Shown one piece after another: positions 1 through 8,931 of a stretch of 64,000 nucleotides of DNA. Made by a program: the position numbers and the translations under genes. The notes under the pieces were generated by a model. That model saw nothing but the letters and a program-made list of their open reading frames with translations. It had not been told where the DNA came from and made no database searches. How positions within the stretch are numbered: position 1 is the stretch's first letter; each line of letters opens with the position of its first letter. The stretch comes from Peptoniphilaceae bacterium AMB_02. Its GTDB lineage: Bacteria; Bacillota; Clostridia; Tissierellales; Peptoniphilaceae. The DNA lies in contig CP143259.1 in assembly GCA_036321625.1 (NCBI GenBank), positions 2,282,001 to 2,346,000 on the forward strand. The letters are read 5' to 3'.

Positions 1-548
1 GAAGCACCTATTTTTTCAACTGTGTATACGGTGTTAATGCCAGGATCCATGATTTCCACCATGTCGCATAATGACTTGTCTCCTGATACAAATTTTACCG
101 GTACCCCAAAGTATAGGGAAGTATAATAAGAAATTAGGAACTCCGAAGCAACTCCTCCATTTATCTTCAGTTCCGTTATTTCACGATCTATTCTTCCAAG
201 TATGCTGGTAGATCTGGTGTATGCTTCTCTATTGTATCCTATGAGCATTGTCATATCATAATTTTCATTAATGCCTTGCATCATCCCCATGGGTCCACCA
301 TCCCAGCCCCTTATAACCGATGTGTTGGCAGGAAGTCTCGCAATGTCAATGCCAGTTCCATTGCCAAAGGCATCTTTAATCGTGATTTCACTGGTACCGT
401 CAATGTCATTTATTGCATTACATACTGTAATGAGTTCATCGTTCATAATCCTCAATTGATGAGTTAATTCACTCTCATTGAAATGCCATAATTCGTATCC
501 TGTAGATCCGCAAGTTCCACCGATATCCACACTTATAAAAATCTTCAT
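1..548 (-). CDS. M55 (DppA-like) D-aminopeptidase family protein, metal site degenerate, 3' end outside window
   Basis: The visible 182 residues begin MKIFISVDIGGTCG and follow the layout of the M55 D-aminopeptidase (DppA) family: an N-terminal strand ending in Asp, a DxxG segment (DAFGNG), a GGPMGMMQGI loop, a GYN segment and an NGG...E stretch. DppA binds zinc through Asp, Glu, two His and Glu. Here the motifs equivalent to DxEG, DSHG and GYHA read DIGG, DAFG and GYNR, so the Glu and both His ligands appear lost while the first Asp and the late Glu remain. The start is fixed by AGGAGGATATAA before the ATG. It lies 14 nt downstream of the PfkB kinase gene and is probably cotranscribed. Family call is by motif layout; catalytic activity is doubtful. 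The gene runs off the window at base 1. Confidence 0.6.
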   Translation of the reverse strand, partial: MKIFISVDIGGTCGSTGYELWHFNESELTHQLRIMNDELITVCNAINDIDGTSEITIKDAFGNGTGIDIARLPANTSVIRGWDGGPMGMMQGINENYDMTMLIGYNREAYTRSTSILGRIDREITELKINGGVASEFLISYYTSLYFGVPVKFVSGDKSLCDMVEIMDPGINTVYTVEKIGA

Positions 549-562
549 TTATATCCTCCTAC

Positions 563-1486
563 TTATTGTATTTTTTCTATTCTCACTTTATCAATTTGCG
601 CCCGTATTTCATCAATTGTTGCTATCCCATCAGTAAAAGTAGTTGCCGAAGCTGCTGCAGTTGCCACCTTGAAAGCTTCGAGTATATTTGAGGTTCTAAA
701 TAGAGTCCCGATAAAACCACCTATCATAGAGTCTCTTGCTCCCAGATAATCCCTACATTCTCCTTCAACTCCGTATACTCTGTATACCGAATCCTTTGTA
801 AATAAAATCGATCCATCGAGTCCAAGTGAAATGATTGCATTTTTTGCTCCCATTTCAAGTAGTATCTTTCCATATGGAATAAGATCATCGTGGTCCATTA
901 TTTTATTTCCAAACATACTTTCAATATCCGTTAAATTGGGTTTGATAAGGAGCGGTTTATACTTTAATGCATCATACACAAGATCCAAATCTGTATCTAT
1001 TACGAAATCAGCTTTATTGGCATTACAAATAGATACCACTCTTTCATAAATGTCCCTGTCCACCGTTGGAGGAATACTTCCACTGATAATCACTACATCT
1101 CCCTCTCTTACTCTGGACATATAGTACAGAAACTCCTGAACTTCAACCCTGGATACATTTGGTCCTCTTCCATTGATACTGGTTGATACATTGTCATCCG
1201 TGGTCAATAATTTGATATTAATTCTGGTTTCATCCATAATATCCGTGAAACCCACTTGAATATCTTCTTTCTTTAACCAATCGGTTATAAACTTCCCTGT
1301 AAATCCGCCTATAAAACCTGTCGCTACAGACGGTATTCCCAATTGTCTAAGTACTCTCGATACATTTATCCCCTTTCCTCCGGGAATTTTCTTATCTCTT
1401 TTCATTCTATTCTGTTCACCGAGTTTTAAATCTTCAATCCTAACCAGAAGATCGACCGATGGATTTAATGTTACTGTATAGATCAT
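563..1486 (-). CDS. PfkB-family sugar kinase, 1-phosphofructokinase / tagatose-6-phosphate kinase type
   Basis: A ribokinase-fold (PfkB) kinase of about 307 residues that should phosphorylate a sugar phosphate such as fructose 1-phosphate or tagatose 6-phosphate with ATP in the cytosol. The N-terminus MIYTVTLNPSVD and the GGKGINVSRVL segment are hallmarks of the FruK/LacC subgroup. The start is placed at the ATG preceded by GGGGGAG; an upstream ATG in the same frame would add eight residues but lacks a ribosome-binding site. The C-terminal catalytic motif, normally GAGDS, reads GARDS, so the anion-hole glycine before the catalytic Asp is Arg. The absence of a fructose PTS gene next to it argues against a standard fruRKA operon. 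The M55-like gene follows directly. Substrate not determinable from sequence. Confidence 0.8.
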   Translation of the reverse strand: MIYTVTLNPSVDLLVRIEDLKLGEQNRMKRDKKIPGGKGINVSRVLRQLGIPSVATGFIGGFTGKFITDWLKKEDIQVGFTDIMDETRINIKLLTTDDNVSTSINGRGPNVSRVEVQEFLYYMSRVREGDVVIISGSIPPTVDRDIYERVVSICNANKADFVIDTDLDLVYDALKYKPLLIKPNLTDIESMFGNKIMDHDDLIPYGKILLEMGAKNAIISLGLDGSILFTKDSVYRVYGVEGECRDYLGARDSMIGGFIGTLFRTSNILEAFKVATAAASATTFTDGIATIDEIRAQIDKVRIEKIQ

Positions 1487-1670
1487 TTTGCTCCCCCGAT
1501 TCACATTCATTTATATTCTTTTAAAAATTTAGATGCTATTAATTAATATTGGGTATCTTTATAATGTATACCCATTATTAATGTAGTTTAAAGTCTTTTT
1601 TTAAAATTGAGTTTTAATGTATAATGGTATTAACTTAATAAATTGAGATTTAGAAAATAGGAGTGAAATG

Positions 1671-2429
1671 ATGACACAATTAACTATAAAATATATCTAC
1701 CATAGTGGTTATTCCATATGTTCCGATGGAGAATGTCTGGTATTTGACTATTATGAGGGCAGCTTGCCGGACTTTAATAGAGACAAAAGCATAACTTTTT
1801 TTGTAACTCATTCTCATCATGACCATTATAATGAGAAAATTCTTGAACTGCCCGGAAGCAAAGATTATACTTATGTTTTTTCCAGCGATATTGCAGAACT
1901 GGAAAGAGTGGATAATATTATCTATCTGGGCGGAACCAGTAAATTGGTTGAAGATAAAAAGAAGATGTTTGCTCCGAATATAAACTATATGAAACCAAAT
2001 GAATTACAAACTTTCGGAAATCTATCCGTACGTACATTTGGATCTACAGACTTAGGTGTGAGTTATTTAGTAAACTTTAACGGAGTCAATATTTTTCATG
2101 CAGGTGATTTAAATCTTTGGATATGGGACGAAGACACCGAAGAAGAAAGAGCTCAGATGAAGGAAGATTTTATGAAGGAGATTAATAAAATCAAACATTA
2201 TGATGTCGATATTGCCTTTTTCCCACTTGATCCAAGACTTAAATCGAGATACGCTGATGGGGCAAAAATATTTATCGATGAAGTTTCTCCAAGCCTACTC
2301 TTCCCCATGCACTTCAAAGACGATGTAAGCTACAATCTGTCTTTTTTAACAGAATTCAGTGAATATAAGAGCATCTACAGACCCATTTTTAAAAAGAATC
2401 AGATATTTTTAATAAATTTTGAAGGTTAA
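1671..2429 (+). CDS. MBL-fold metallo-hydrolase (UlaG/YycJ-like beta-lactamase fold)
   Basis: Predicted cytosolic metallo-beta-lactamase-fold hydrolase of 252 residues. The metal-binding signature THSHHDHY lies near residue 50, FHAGDLN near residue 145 supplies the bridging Asp, and FPMHF near residue 217 the late His. The family covers many substrates (phosphodiesters, lactones, sugar phosphates), so no substrate is assigned. Two ATGs stand side by side at 1668 and 1671; AGGAG at 1659-1663 is 4 nt from the first and 7 nt from the second, favouring 1671. A TATAAT at 1620-1625 may be its -10 box, without a good -35. It is divergent from the PfkB gene and convergent with the next gene across a bidirectional terminator. 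Confidence 0.8.
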   Translation: MTQLTIKYIYHSGYSICSDGECLVFDYYEGSLPDFNRDKSITFFVTHSHHDHYNEKILELPGSKDYTYVFSSDIAELERVDNIIYLGGTSKLVEDKKKMFAPNINYMKPNELQTFGNLSVRTFGSTDLGVSYLVNFNGVNIFHAGDLNLWIWDEDTEEERAQMKEDFMKEINKIKHYDVDIAFFPLDPRLKSRYADGAKIFIDEVSPSLLFPMHFKDDVSYNLSFLTEFSEYKSIYRPIFKKNQIFLINFEG

Positions 2430-2434
2430 TCATC

Positions 2435-2484
2435 AAAAAAGGTAGTATATCGAAATAACTAAATTCCGATACACTACCTTTTCT
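2435..2484. terminator. bidirectional Rho-independent terminator
   Basis: AAAAAAGGTAGT...TCGA pairs with TCCGA...ACTACCTTTT; A/T tracts on both sides serve the convergent metallo-hydrolase and membrane protein genes. Confidence 0.8.
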
Positions 2485-2851
2485 ATTTATTTTCTTCTTC
2501 GTCTTCTTCGTTTTTCAGCAGTTTTATAATTAACAACTGAAATATATATAGATTTAGTACGATTATACCTATAGCTCTCGGCAGTATCCTCTGTTTGGAA
2601 GCAAATATAATAAAAGCCATAAGCGGAGAGACTATCAAATCATACTTTGACTGTCTAAATATATTGCCCTCCCATACTCCGGTTCTGCTATAATGCTGAA
2701 TGAAGGCTATAAATACTACATAGCCAAGTACCAAAGTCACTAAGATATAGTTTGATATGCCTGCATAAAATACGAGTAGAGAAGCATTTAACAAGAGTAA
2801 ACTGACTAAATAAGTTATAATTATATGAACATTCTTTTTATCTTTAAACAA
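2483..2851 (-). CDS. small four-helix membrane protein of unknown function
   Basis: A 122-residue protein I do not recognise. Four hydrophobic segments (about residues 9-27, 32-50, 70-84 and 90-110) indicate an integral membrane protein, with a charged cytosolic tail of KNEEDEEENK. No catalytic or binding motif is visible. It lies 20 nt downstream of the MupG-like gene on the same strand, so it is probably the last gene of that transcription unit, ending at the bidirectional terminator. Its stop codon overlaps the terminator stem. Confidence 0.6.
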   Translation of the reverse strand: MFKDKKNVHIIITYLVSLLLLNASLLVFYAGISNYILVTLVLGYVVFIAFIQHYSRTGVWEGNIFRQSKYDLIVSPLMAFIIFASKQRILPRAIGIIVLNLYIFQLLIIKLLKNEEDEEENK

Positions 2852-2871
2852 ACTTTTCTCCCTACATACTG

Positions 2872-3939
2872 CTATATTTTATTATTTTCCTCTGCATTAT
2901 CAACTATCTCAAACAGTGTTCCACCACTGCATACATCGATTAAGTCGATATCCTCTTCTCTGACATGGGCAACTACATTTACTCTTCTAGATAATTCCAT
3001 ATCCACTTTGGTAATATGAAACTCTCCCATATACCTGCCGTATTTATAGTTGTCAAGAGTAAGTGATCCTCTTGGTCTGCTTACGAGATACCTGTTAACT
3101 ACATGTACATCCGATTTAAAGACCATATCTTCTGCTCTGATAACATATTCAGCTTCATCAATCCTGTTTTTATGAAGTCCTTTAACCAGTGGAAAGTACT
3201 CATAATCCAGGACATCAACATAGAATACCAATAATTTCCTTTCCATATAATTACTGAATTGATGAATGGTTTTATAATGGAGTGGAGAATCGCCTATTAT
3301 TACGTTGTCGACCCCAATATCTTCCAGTAAATTGATACATGAATATAGAGGGTGTTTTCGTCTATGTTTCTCTAAGGTCAGATGGCCTACGAATACGCCT
3401 ATATGATGATCGTCGCCGGGAGCGAATGCACATGTTTTTATATCCATGTTCTTCCAAAACCTGATACGAGTTTTCATATATTCTTCACTTAAGCCGATCT
3501 CTTCTCTATCATAATAATAGAACCAAGCTTCCAGATTATTAAACTCAGCTCCAAGATCATTTAATCTTCTTAAATCCTCGGAAGTAGTGTGGCTCGCACT
3601 AATGGCAACTCTCATATGCTCTGATAGCTCTGCTATTAATTTAGGATCTGGAGTATGAGTAACTCTGATTCCCGTAATTCCAATCTCTTTAAGAGAATTA
3701 ACACTCATGTCCAATCCAACCTCTTCAATACTCTCCTCCGAAGTGCCCAGCATTAATTCCATATGATTCTTTTTACATTCTTCCCCAACTGCTTTAAGGT
3801 TCTCTAAATACCTTGATTTATCCTCTTCCGGCACAAATATCGTCGTAAAAACAGAGTTAAATCCCGCATTTTTCATGGTTCTTATATATTCTTTAATCAT
3901 GCTGATTTCATCGTATAAGTTTACAGAAAAACCTATCAT
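2872..3939 (-). CDS. DUF871/MupG-like 6-phospho-N-acetylmuramidase family glycosidase
   Basis: A 355-residue protein with the TIM-barrel plus C-terminal cyclophilin-like layout of the DUF871 family. The characterised member MupG splits MurNAc-6-phosphate-peptides or disaccharides during cell-wall recycling. The start MIGFSVNLY, the GISASHTTSEDL region, the AFAPGDD segment followed by LTLEKHR, and the end region VSRPRGSLTLDNYKYGRYMGE fit the family. The usual HNFYPRP-type loop reads EAWFYYYDREEIGL here, so substrate specificity may differ. AAGGAGGGAG precedes the ATG. No MurNAc PTS or MurQ gene is adjacent, unlike many mupG loci, so recycling is an inference from family membership. Cytosolic. 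Confidence 0.75.
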   Translation of the reverse strand: MIGFSVNLYDEISMIKEYIRTMKNAGFNSVFTTIFVPEEDKSRYLENLKAVGEECKKNHMELMLGTSEESIEEVGLDMSVNSLKEIGITGIRVTHTPDPKLIAELSEHMRVAISASHTTSEDLRRLNDLGAEFNNLEAWFYYYDREEIGLSEEYMKTRIRFWKNMDIKTCAFAPGDDHHIGVFVGHLTLEKHRRKHPLYSCINLLEDIGVDNVIIGDSPLHYKTIHQFSNYMERKLLVFYVDVLDYEYFPLVKGLHKNRIDEAEYVIRAEDMVFKSDVHVVNRYLVSRPRGSLTLDNYKYGRYMGEFHITKVDMELSRRVNVVAHVREEDIDLIDVCSGGTLFEIVDNAEENNKI

Positions 3940-3975
3940 ACCATCACTCCCTCCTTAGTAAATATCTATAATATA

Positions 3976-5160
3976 TTAATTCTTTCTGGCAACTCCCGAA
4001 TTTATTGCTGCTTCTGCAACTCTCTTCGCTACAGCCTCTCCAACTCTCTTATCAAAAGCTCTAGGAAGTATATATTCCGGAGTTAATTCTCCTTCGTCTA
4101 TTAAGTCTGCTATTGCATATGCAGCAGCCAATTTCATTTCAGTGTTGATAACTCCTGCTTCTACATCAAGTGCTCCTCTGAATAAACCCGGGAATACAAG
4201 TACATTATTTACTTGATTCGGGAAGTCAGATCTTCCTGTACCTACAATTTTAGCCCCGCCTTTTAAAGCATCTTCCGGATAAATTTCAGGAACGGGATTT
4301 GCCATCGCAAGCACTATCGCGTCTTCTTTCATTCCCCTAACCATTTCTTCATTTACTATTCCGGGACCTGAAACCCCTATGAATACATCTGCGTTTCTCA
4401 TTGCATCTGTTAATGAACCCTTTTCTTTATTAGGGTTGGTGTAGCTGGCTACATTTTTTCTTTCATCGTCTAGGCGCTCATCAGATGGATCGATGATTCC
4501 GTTTCTATTACATAGTATTATATTTTTTGCACCTGCTTCCATTAGCAGATTAGCTATGGCAATACCGGCTGCTCCCGCACCGCTAATGGCTACTTTTACA
4601 TCGGCGATATTTTTCTTAACTAATTTTAATCCGTTTAAAACTGCAGCCAATACTACTACGGCAGTTCCATGTTGATCGTCGTGGAAAACAGGTATGTCCA
4701 GCTCTTCAGTCAATCTTCTTTCAATTTCAAAACAAGCCGGAGCCGCAATATCTTCAAGGTTTATCCCACCAAATGATGGGGATATCAACTTAACGGTTTT
4801 AATGATTTCTTCCGGATCTTGACTGCTGATGCAAATCGGAAAAGCATCTACATTACCGAACTCTTTAAATAAGACTGCCTTACCTTCCATTACCGGCATT
4901 CCCGCAAGAGCTCCGATATTTCCAAGACCGAGAACTGCAGATCCGTCTGTAACAACTGCAATCATATTACCCTTATTGGTATACTCATATGCCTTATGCG
5001 GTTCTTTTTCTATCTCCTTACAAGGCTCAGCAACTCCAGGTGTATAAGCCAAGCTTAAATCGTATCCGTCTCTTACCGGAACCTTGCTGATTACCTCAAT
5101 TTTACCTTGGTGATCTCTGTGAAGTTTTAGTGCTTCCTCTCTAACATTTTTTACATCCAT
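3976..5160 (-). CDS. NAD(P)-dependent malic enzyme
   Basis: Decarboxylating malate dehydrogenase (malate + NAD(P)+ to pyruvate + CO2 + NAD(P)H), cytosolic. The 394 residues match the short bacterial malic enzyme form without the phosphotransacetylase-like extension. Visible signatures are SLAYTPGVAEPC near residue 35, VTDGSAVLGLGNIG near residue 70, FHDDQHGTAVVVLAA near residue 158 (metal and substrate binding) and the dinucleotide-binding GAGAAGIA near residue 193. It is divergent from the aspartase gene across a 437-nt spacer. Aspartase yields fumarate, and fumarate via malate feeds this enzyme, which suggests aspartate catabolism to pyruvate, although no fumarase gene is present here. AAGGAGGG precedes the ATG. 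Confidence 0.92.
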   Translation of the reverse strand: MDVKNVREEALKLHRDHQGKIEVISKVPVRDGYDLSLAYTPGVAEPCKEIEKEPHKAYEYTNKGNMIAVVTDGSAVLGLGNIGALAGMPVMEGKAVLFKEFGNVDAFPICISSQDPEEIIKTVKLISPSFGGINLEDIAAPACFEIERRLTEELDIPVFHDDQHGTAVVVLAAVLNGLKLVKKNIADVKVAISGAGAAGIAIANLLMEAGAKNIILCNRNGIIDPSDERLDDERKNVASYTNPNKEKGSLTDAMRNADVFIGVSGPGIVNEEMVRGMKEDAIVLAMANPVPEIYPEDALKGGAKIVGTGRSDFPNQVNNVLVFPGLFRGALDVEAGVINTEMKLAAAYAIADLIDEGELTPEYILPRAFDKRVGEAVAKRVAEAAINSGVARKN

Positions 5161-5597
5161 CTGAAAACCCTCCTTAAATGATATCTTCTCTTAACTATAT
5201 AATAACATACAAATATAAGCGGTTCTACAATGATACATTTAGTTTCAATAACCCGGTCCACTTAAAGTGTTATCTCACTAGTCTATTGGTGCTATTTGTA
5301 AACCGATTTAAATAATTTATTTTACTATATGTATAATTTCGGCTTAATAATATAACTTTTGATTCACTTACAATATACTCAAAAGATATTTTTTAGTCAA
5401 GCCATCATTTAATAATCTAAGTTATTAATCAGTGCATTAAAAGTTAGATACTTTTAACTGGTTTTTAACGCTTATATGCTTGTAATTTACATACTTTCTA
5501 GATAATGAAATTAATTGAACTACTAATTACTATTTGTTTGTGTTATACTAAGTTTGAAGAATAATGTTACTAAAATATTTATTTTTGGAGGGTTTTA
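5161..5597. promoter_or_regulatory. divergent intergenic region with extended -10 promoter for aspartase
   Basis: This 437-nt AT-rich spacer separates the malic enzyme and aspartase genes. On the plus strand TGTTATACT at 5541-5549 is an extended -10 element (TG-N-TATACT) without a well-spaced -35. Nothing else with clear structure is visible; no riboswitch-like fold was recognised. Confidence 0.45.
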
Positions 5598-7019
5598 ATG
5601 GTAGAATTTAGACTTGAAACTGATTCAATCGGAGAAAAGGAAGTTCCTCAGGACGCATATTATGGCGTTCAGTCTCTAAGAGGTAATGAAAACTTTCACA
5701 TTACAGGTGAGCTACTTCATAAAAAGATGATTAAGGCGCTTGCAATCGTGAAAAAAGCATGTGCTATTTCAAACTTCAAAGCAAAAGTTATGGATAAAGA
5801 AGTTATGGAGGCAATCGTACAGGCTTGTGATGAAGTTATAGATGGTGAACTGGATCACGCTTTTATCGTTGATCCAATCCAAGGCGGAGCCGGAACTACT
5901 GCCAATATGAATGCCAATGAAGTTATTGCCAATAGAGCTAACCAAATTATGGGCGGTGGACTTGGAACATATGAATTTGTTCATCCTAATGATCATGTTA
6001 ATATGGGACAATCAACCAATGACGTATATCCTACCGCAGGTAAAATCGGAACATTATTATTACTTCCTCGTCTATTAAAAGAAATGAATCTACTATACGA
6101 AGATTTAATGAAGAAGTCAAAAGAATTCGATTCAGTATTAAAAATGGGTCGTACACAATTACAAGATGCAGTACCTATAAGACTGGGTCAGGAGTTTCAT
6201 GCATACGCATCAGTGATTAAGAGAGATATTGCAAGAATTGAGCATGCATCAAATGCTATAAAATCTATAAACATGGGAGCTTCTGCAATAGGAACAGGTA
6301 TCAATGTAGATACTTACTACTTTAACATAATAGTACCTACGATTAATGATCTATCCGGTTTAGAACTAAATCAGTCTGAAGATTTGGTTGACGGTACTCA
6401 TAACCTGGACGGATTGGTAGAAGTATCCAGCGCACTAAAAATATTGGCAGTAAATCTTTCAAAAATCAGTAATGATTTAAGATTAATGTCATCAGGACCA
6501 AAAACAATGGTTGGAGATATCAATCTTCCTCCTAGACAAAACGGTTCTTCAATAATGCCGGGTAAAGTAAATCCTGTTATCCCGGAGGTTGTTAGCCAAG
6601 TTGCCTTTAGAGTAATCGGAAATGATGTCACTATTACGATGGCTGCAGAAGGTGGCCAACTGGAACTCAATGCTTTTGAACCTGTTTTATTCTACAGTCT
6701 CTACCAGTCAATAGAGTTCTTAGAGCGTGCAATTAAGACCTTGAGAGTTAACTGTATAACCGGAATAACAGCGAATGAAGAAAAAATGCTTGCCGATGTT
6801 CATAACTCTACCGGAATAATAACCGCACTTGTTCCTCATATAGGTTATGCACATGCAGCCAGAATCGCAAAGAAAGCATTAAAAGACGGAATCCAAATAA
6901 GAACCTTAATTGAAGAAGAAAATCTATTAACAAAAGAAGAACTTGACGAGATACTAAACCCACTTGCAATGACAAGCCCGGGTATCCCTGCAAAACACCT
7001 TCTTGAAAACAAGAAATAG
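5598..7019 (+). CDS. aspA: aspartate ammonia-lyase
   Basis: Cytosolic homotetrameric lyase converting L-aspartate to fumarate and ammonia. The 473 residues carry the aspartase/fumarase superfamily layout: the N-terminal RLETDSIGEKEVPQDAYYGVQ, the GTTANMNANEVIANRA segment, the HPNDHVNMGQSTNDVYPT substrate loop, and the flexible signature loop GSSIMPGKVNPV near residue 316 with the catalytic Ser. N-terminal wording and length favour aspartase over class II fumarase, but the two are close relatives. GGAGGGTTTTA precedes the ATG, and a strong terminator follows. Paired divergently with malic enzyme, suggesting aspartate/malate fermentation. Confidence 0.9.
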   Translation: MVEFRLETDSIGEKEVPQDAYYGVQSLRGNENFHITGELLHKKMIKALAIVKKACAISNFKAKVMDKEVMEAIVQACDEVIDGELDHAFIVDPIQGGAGTTANMNANEVIANRANQIMGGGLGTYEFVHPNDHVNMGQSTNDVYPTAGKIGTLLLLPRLLKEMNLLYEDLMKKSKEFDSVLKMGRTQLQDAVPIRLGQEFHAYASVIKRDIARIEHASNAIKSINMGASAIGTGINVDTYYFNIIVPTINDLSGLELNQSEDLVDGTHNLDGLVEVSSALKILAVNLSKISNDLRLMSSGPKTMVGDINLPPRQNGSSIMPGKVNPVIPEVVSQVAFRVIGNDVTITMAAEGGQLELNAFEPVLFYSLYQSIEFLERAIKTLRVNCITGITANEEKMLADVHNSTGIITALVPHIGYAHAARIAKKALKDGIQIRTLIEEENLLTKEELDEILNPLAMTSPGIPAKHLLENKK

Positions 7020-7034
7020 TATAAATCCTAATCC

Positions 7035-7067
7035 AAAACGGCCATCTATATGATGAGCCGTTTTTTT
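7035..7067 (+). terminator. Rho-independent terminator of aspA
   Basis: AAAACGGCCATC, loop, GATG-A-GCCG followed by seven T. The stem pairs CGGC/GCCG and CATC/GATG with a single bulged A. Confidence 0.9.
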
Positions 7068-7404
7068 AACCTAAAAACCAAAGCCGCTCATCTTCATATT
7101 GCATCATAGAAAAAAATATCCTCAGAATAAAAAATGTAAATTGTGCAATAAGTAATTTCATAATGTTTAATAATGTGTTTGTATGCTATCGTATATTTTG
7201 TTTATACTTTTTGGGGTATACATATTGCAAGACATGGTCCAGTATATCACTAAAAAGTAATTTTTTATTACAATGGGCTGTTTAAATATACTTTAGTTTT
7301 TTATTGAAAACTATCATTTTATACGTGAAACTGATATTATAATATATAAAGATTGATATATTAAATTTTATTATGAAATAGATAAAAGTATGGGAGGTTT
7401 GTAA
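7068..7404. other. AT-rich intergenic spacer
   Basis: About 337 nt between the aspA terminator and the HerA-like ATPase gene. I see no open frame with a ribosome-binding site, no clear hairpin and no good sigma-A promoter; GGGAGG just before 7405 is the ribosome-binding site of the following gene. Confidence 0.4.
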
Positions 7405-8904
7405 ATGGACAAGATATTACTCGGCGGCGGTAAAGAGAAGGTGTATTTGTATACAAATATGCTAAACAGACATGGAATAATCGCAGGAGCAACCGGTACG
7501 GGTAAGACGGTCACACTGAAGGTAATTGCTGAACAGCTCTCTGATTTGGGAGTGCCTATCTTCCTGGCAGATGTTAAGGGCGACATAGCAGGAATTACTT
7601 CTCCTGGAGAAATGAACGATAAATTACTCGATAGAATTCAAAAAATCGGCATTGAAGATTTTGACTTTGACAGCTACCCGGTTGAGTTTTGGGATGTCTT
7701 TGAAGAGCAGGGCCTTCCTGTAAGAGCAACCATTTCTGAGATGGGTCCTGTAATGCTGTCAAGGCTTCTAGGTTTGAACGAAGTTCAGCAGGGAGTTATG
7801 AATATAGCTTTTAAAGTTGCAGATGAAAACGGACTTTTGCTACTGGATATGAAGGACCTTAAAGCCATACTTAATTACGTAAACGACCATTCGAAAGAGC
7901 TGCAAAGACAATACGGAAATATATCTTCAGCTTCTGTAGGGGCCATCTTAAGAAGTCTCTTGCTTTTAGAAAATGAAGGAGCCGATAATTTCTTTGCCGA
8001 GCCCGCACTTGATATTAAAGACTTTTTCAAAACTAAGGACGGAAAAGGAGTAATCAATATCCTGACAGCTGAAAAGCTATTTAACTCTCCTAAATTATAT
8101 TCTACATTTTTACTATGGATGTTATCGGAAATTTACGAAGAACTTGATGAAGTTGGTGATTTATCAAAACCGAGATTTGTTTTCTTCTTTGATGAAGCTC
8201 ATTTAATATTTGACGACTGTCCAAAGCCTCTATTGGAAAAGATTGAATTGATAGTTAGACTTATAAGATCAAAAGGCGTGGGTGTATTTTTCGTAACCCA
8301 GAATCCTACCGACATTCCCGATTCAGTAGCGGCTCAACTGGGTAACCGTGTTCAGCATGCACTGAGAGCGTATACTCCTAAGGAAATAAAAGTCGTTAAA
8401 GCAGTTTCCGATACTTTCAGACAAGCAGAAGGTGAGAATATCGAAAAGCAGATAATGGAATTATCCGTTGGAGAGGCTCTGGTGTCTACTTTGGATGAAA
8501 AGGGAATCCCCACATATGTACAAAGGGTGCTGATATGTCCGCCAAAATCATCATTTGGTACAATAGAAGCGTCCAAAAGGCTTTCAATTATCAATTCATC
8601 ACCACATTATGCCAAGTATTCCGAGAGGATAGACTCCGAGTCGGCTTATGAACTACTCGAAATCTCAGCTAAGAGAAGTGAACTGCAAGCTGATGAAGCT
8701 TTAAAAGATGAAGAGCTAAGAAAGAAACAACTGGAGCTTGAGAAGAAAGAAAAAGAACTACTGGAAAAAGAACGTAAAAAAACAACTACTACGAGAAGGA
8801 CGGATTCTAATTTTGACAGATTCACTAAAAATATGATGTCAACAGTGGGTAGAGAGTTTGGAAGGGTTATCTTCCGTGGAATTTTCGGAAATCTGAAGAA
8901 ATAA
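7405..8904 (+). CDS. HerA-like/DUF853 (YjgR-type) P-loop ATPase
   Basis: A 499-residue member of the HerA/FtsK-like ATPase superfamily, DUF853 subgroup. The Walker A motif GATGTGKTVT is at about residues 30-39, the DVKGDIAG segment near residue 55, the Walker B strand FVFFFDEAHLI near residue 260, and an arginine-finger region QLGNRVQHALRAYTPKE near residue 310. The C-terminal 70 residues hold a lysine/glutamate-rich coiled coil (ELRKKQLELEKKEKELLEKE). Relatives resemble hexameric DNA-translocating helicases; the cellular role of this subgroup is not established. It is a single gene whose terminator was split by the following ISL3 element. AGGTTTGTAAATG marks the start. Confidence 0.8.
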   Translation: MDKILLGGGKEKVYLYTNMLNRHGIIAGATGTGKTVTLKVIAEQLSDLGVPIFLADVKGDIAGITSPGEMNDKLLDRIQKIGIEDFDFDSYPVEFWDVFEEQGLPVRATISEMGPVMLSRLLGLNEVQQGVMNIAFKVADENGLLLLDMKDLKAILNYVNDHSKELQRQYGNISSASVGAILRSLLLLENEGADNFFAEPALDIKDFFKTKDGKGVINILTAEKLFNSPKLYSTFLLWMLSEIYEELDEVGDLSKPRFVFFFDEAHLIFDDCPKPLLEKIELIVRLIRSKGVGVFFVTQNPTDIPDSVAAQLGNRVQHALRAYTPKEIKVVKAVSDTFRQAEGENIEKQIMELSVGEALVSTLDEKGIPTYVQRVLICPPKSSFGTIEASKRLSIINSSPHYAKYSERIDSESAYELLEISAKRSELQADEALKDEELRKKQLELEKKEKELLEKERKKTTTTRRTDSNFDRFTKNMMSTVGREFGRVIFRGIFGNLKK

Positions 8905-8923
8905 AAAATAAACCGTAGATGGG

Positions 8924-8931
8924 TTAATAAA
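8924..8931. repeat. 8-bp target-site duplication TTAATAAA, left copy, next to terminator arm
   Basis: TTAATAAA directly precedes the ISL3 element and recurs at 10435-10442. Just upstream, AAACCGTAGATGGG (8910-8923) is the left arm of the terminator hairpin of the HerA-like gene; the right arm lies beyond the element. Confidence 0.9.

Noticed and set aside
5161-5597. A riboswitch or attenuator between malic enzyme and aspA
   Set aside because: No stable multi-stem fold or terminator/antiterminator pair could be seen by eye in this AT-rich spacer.
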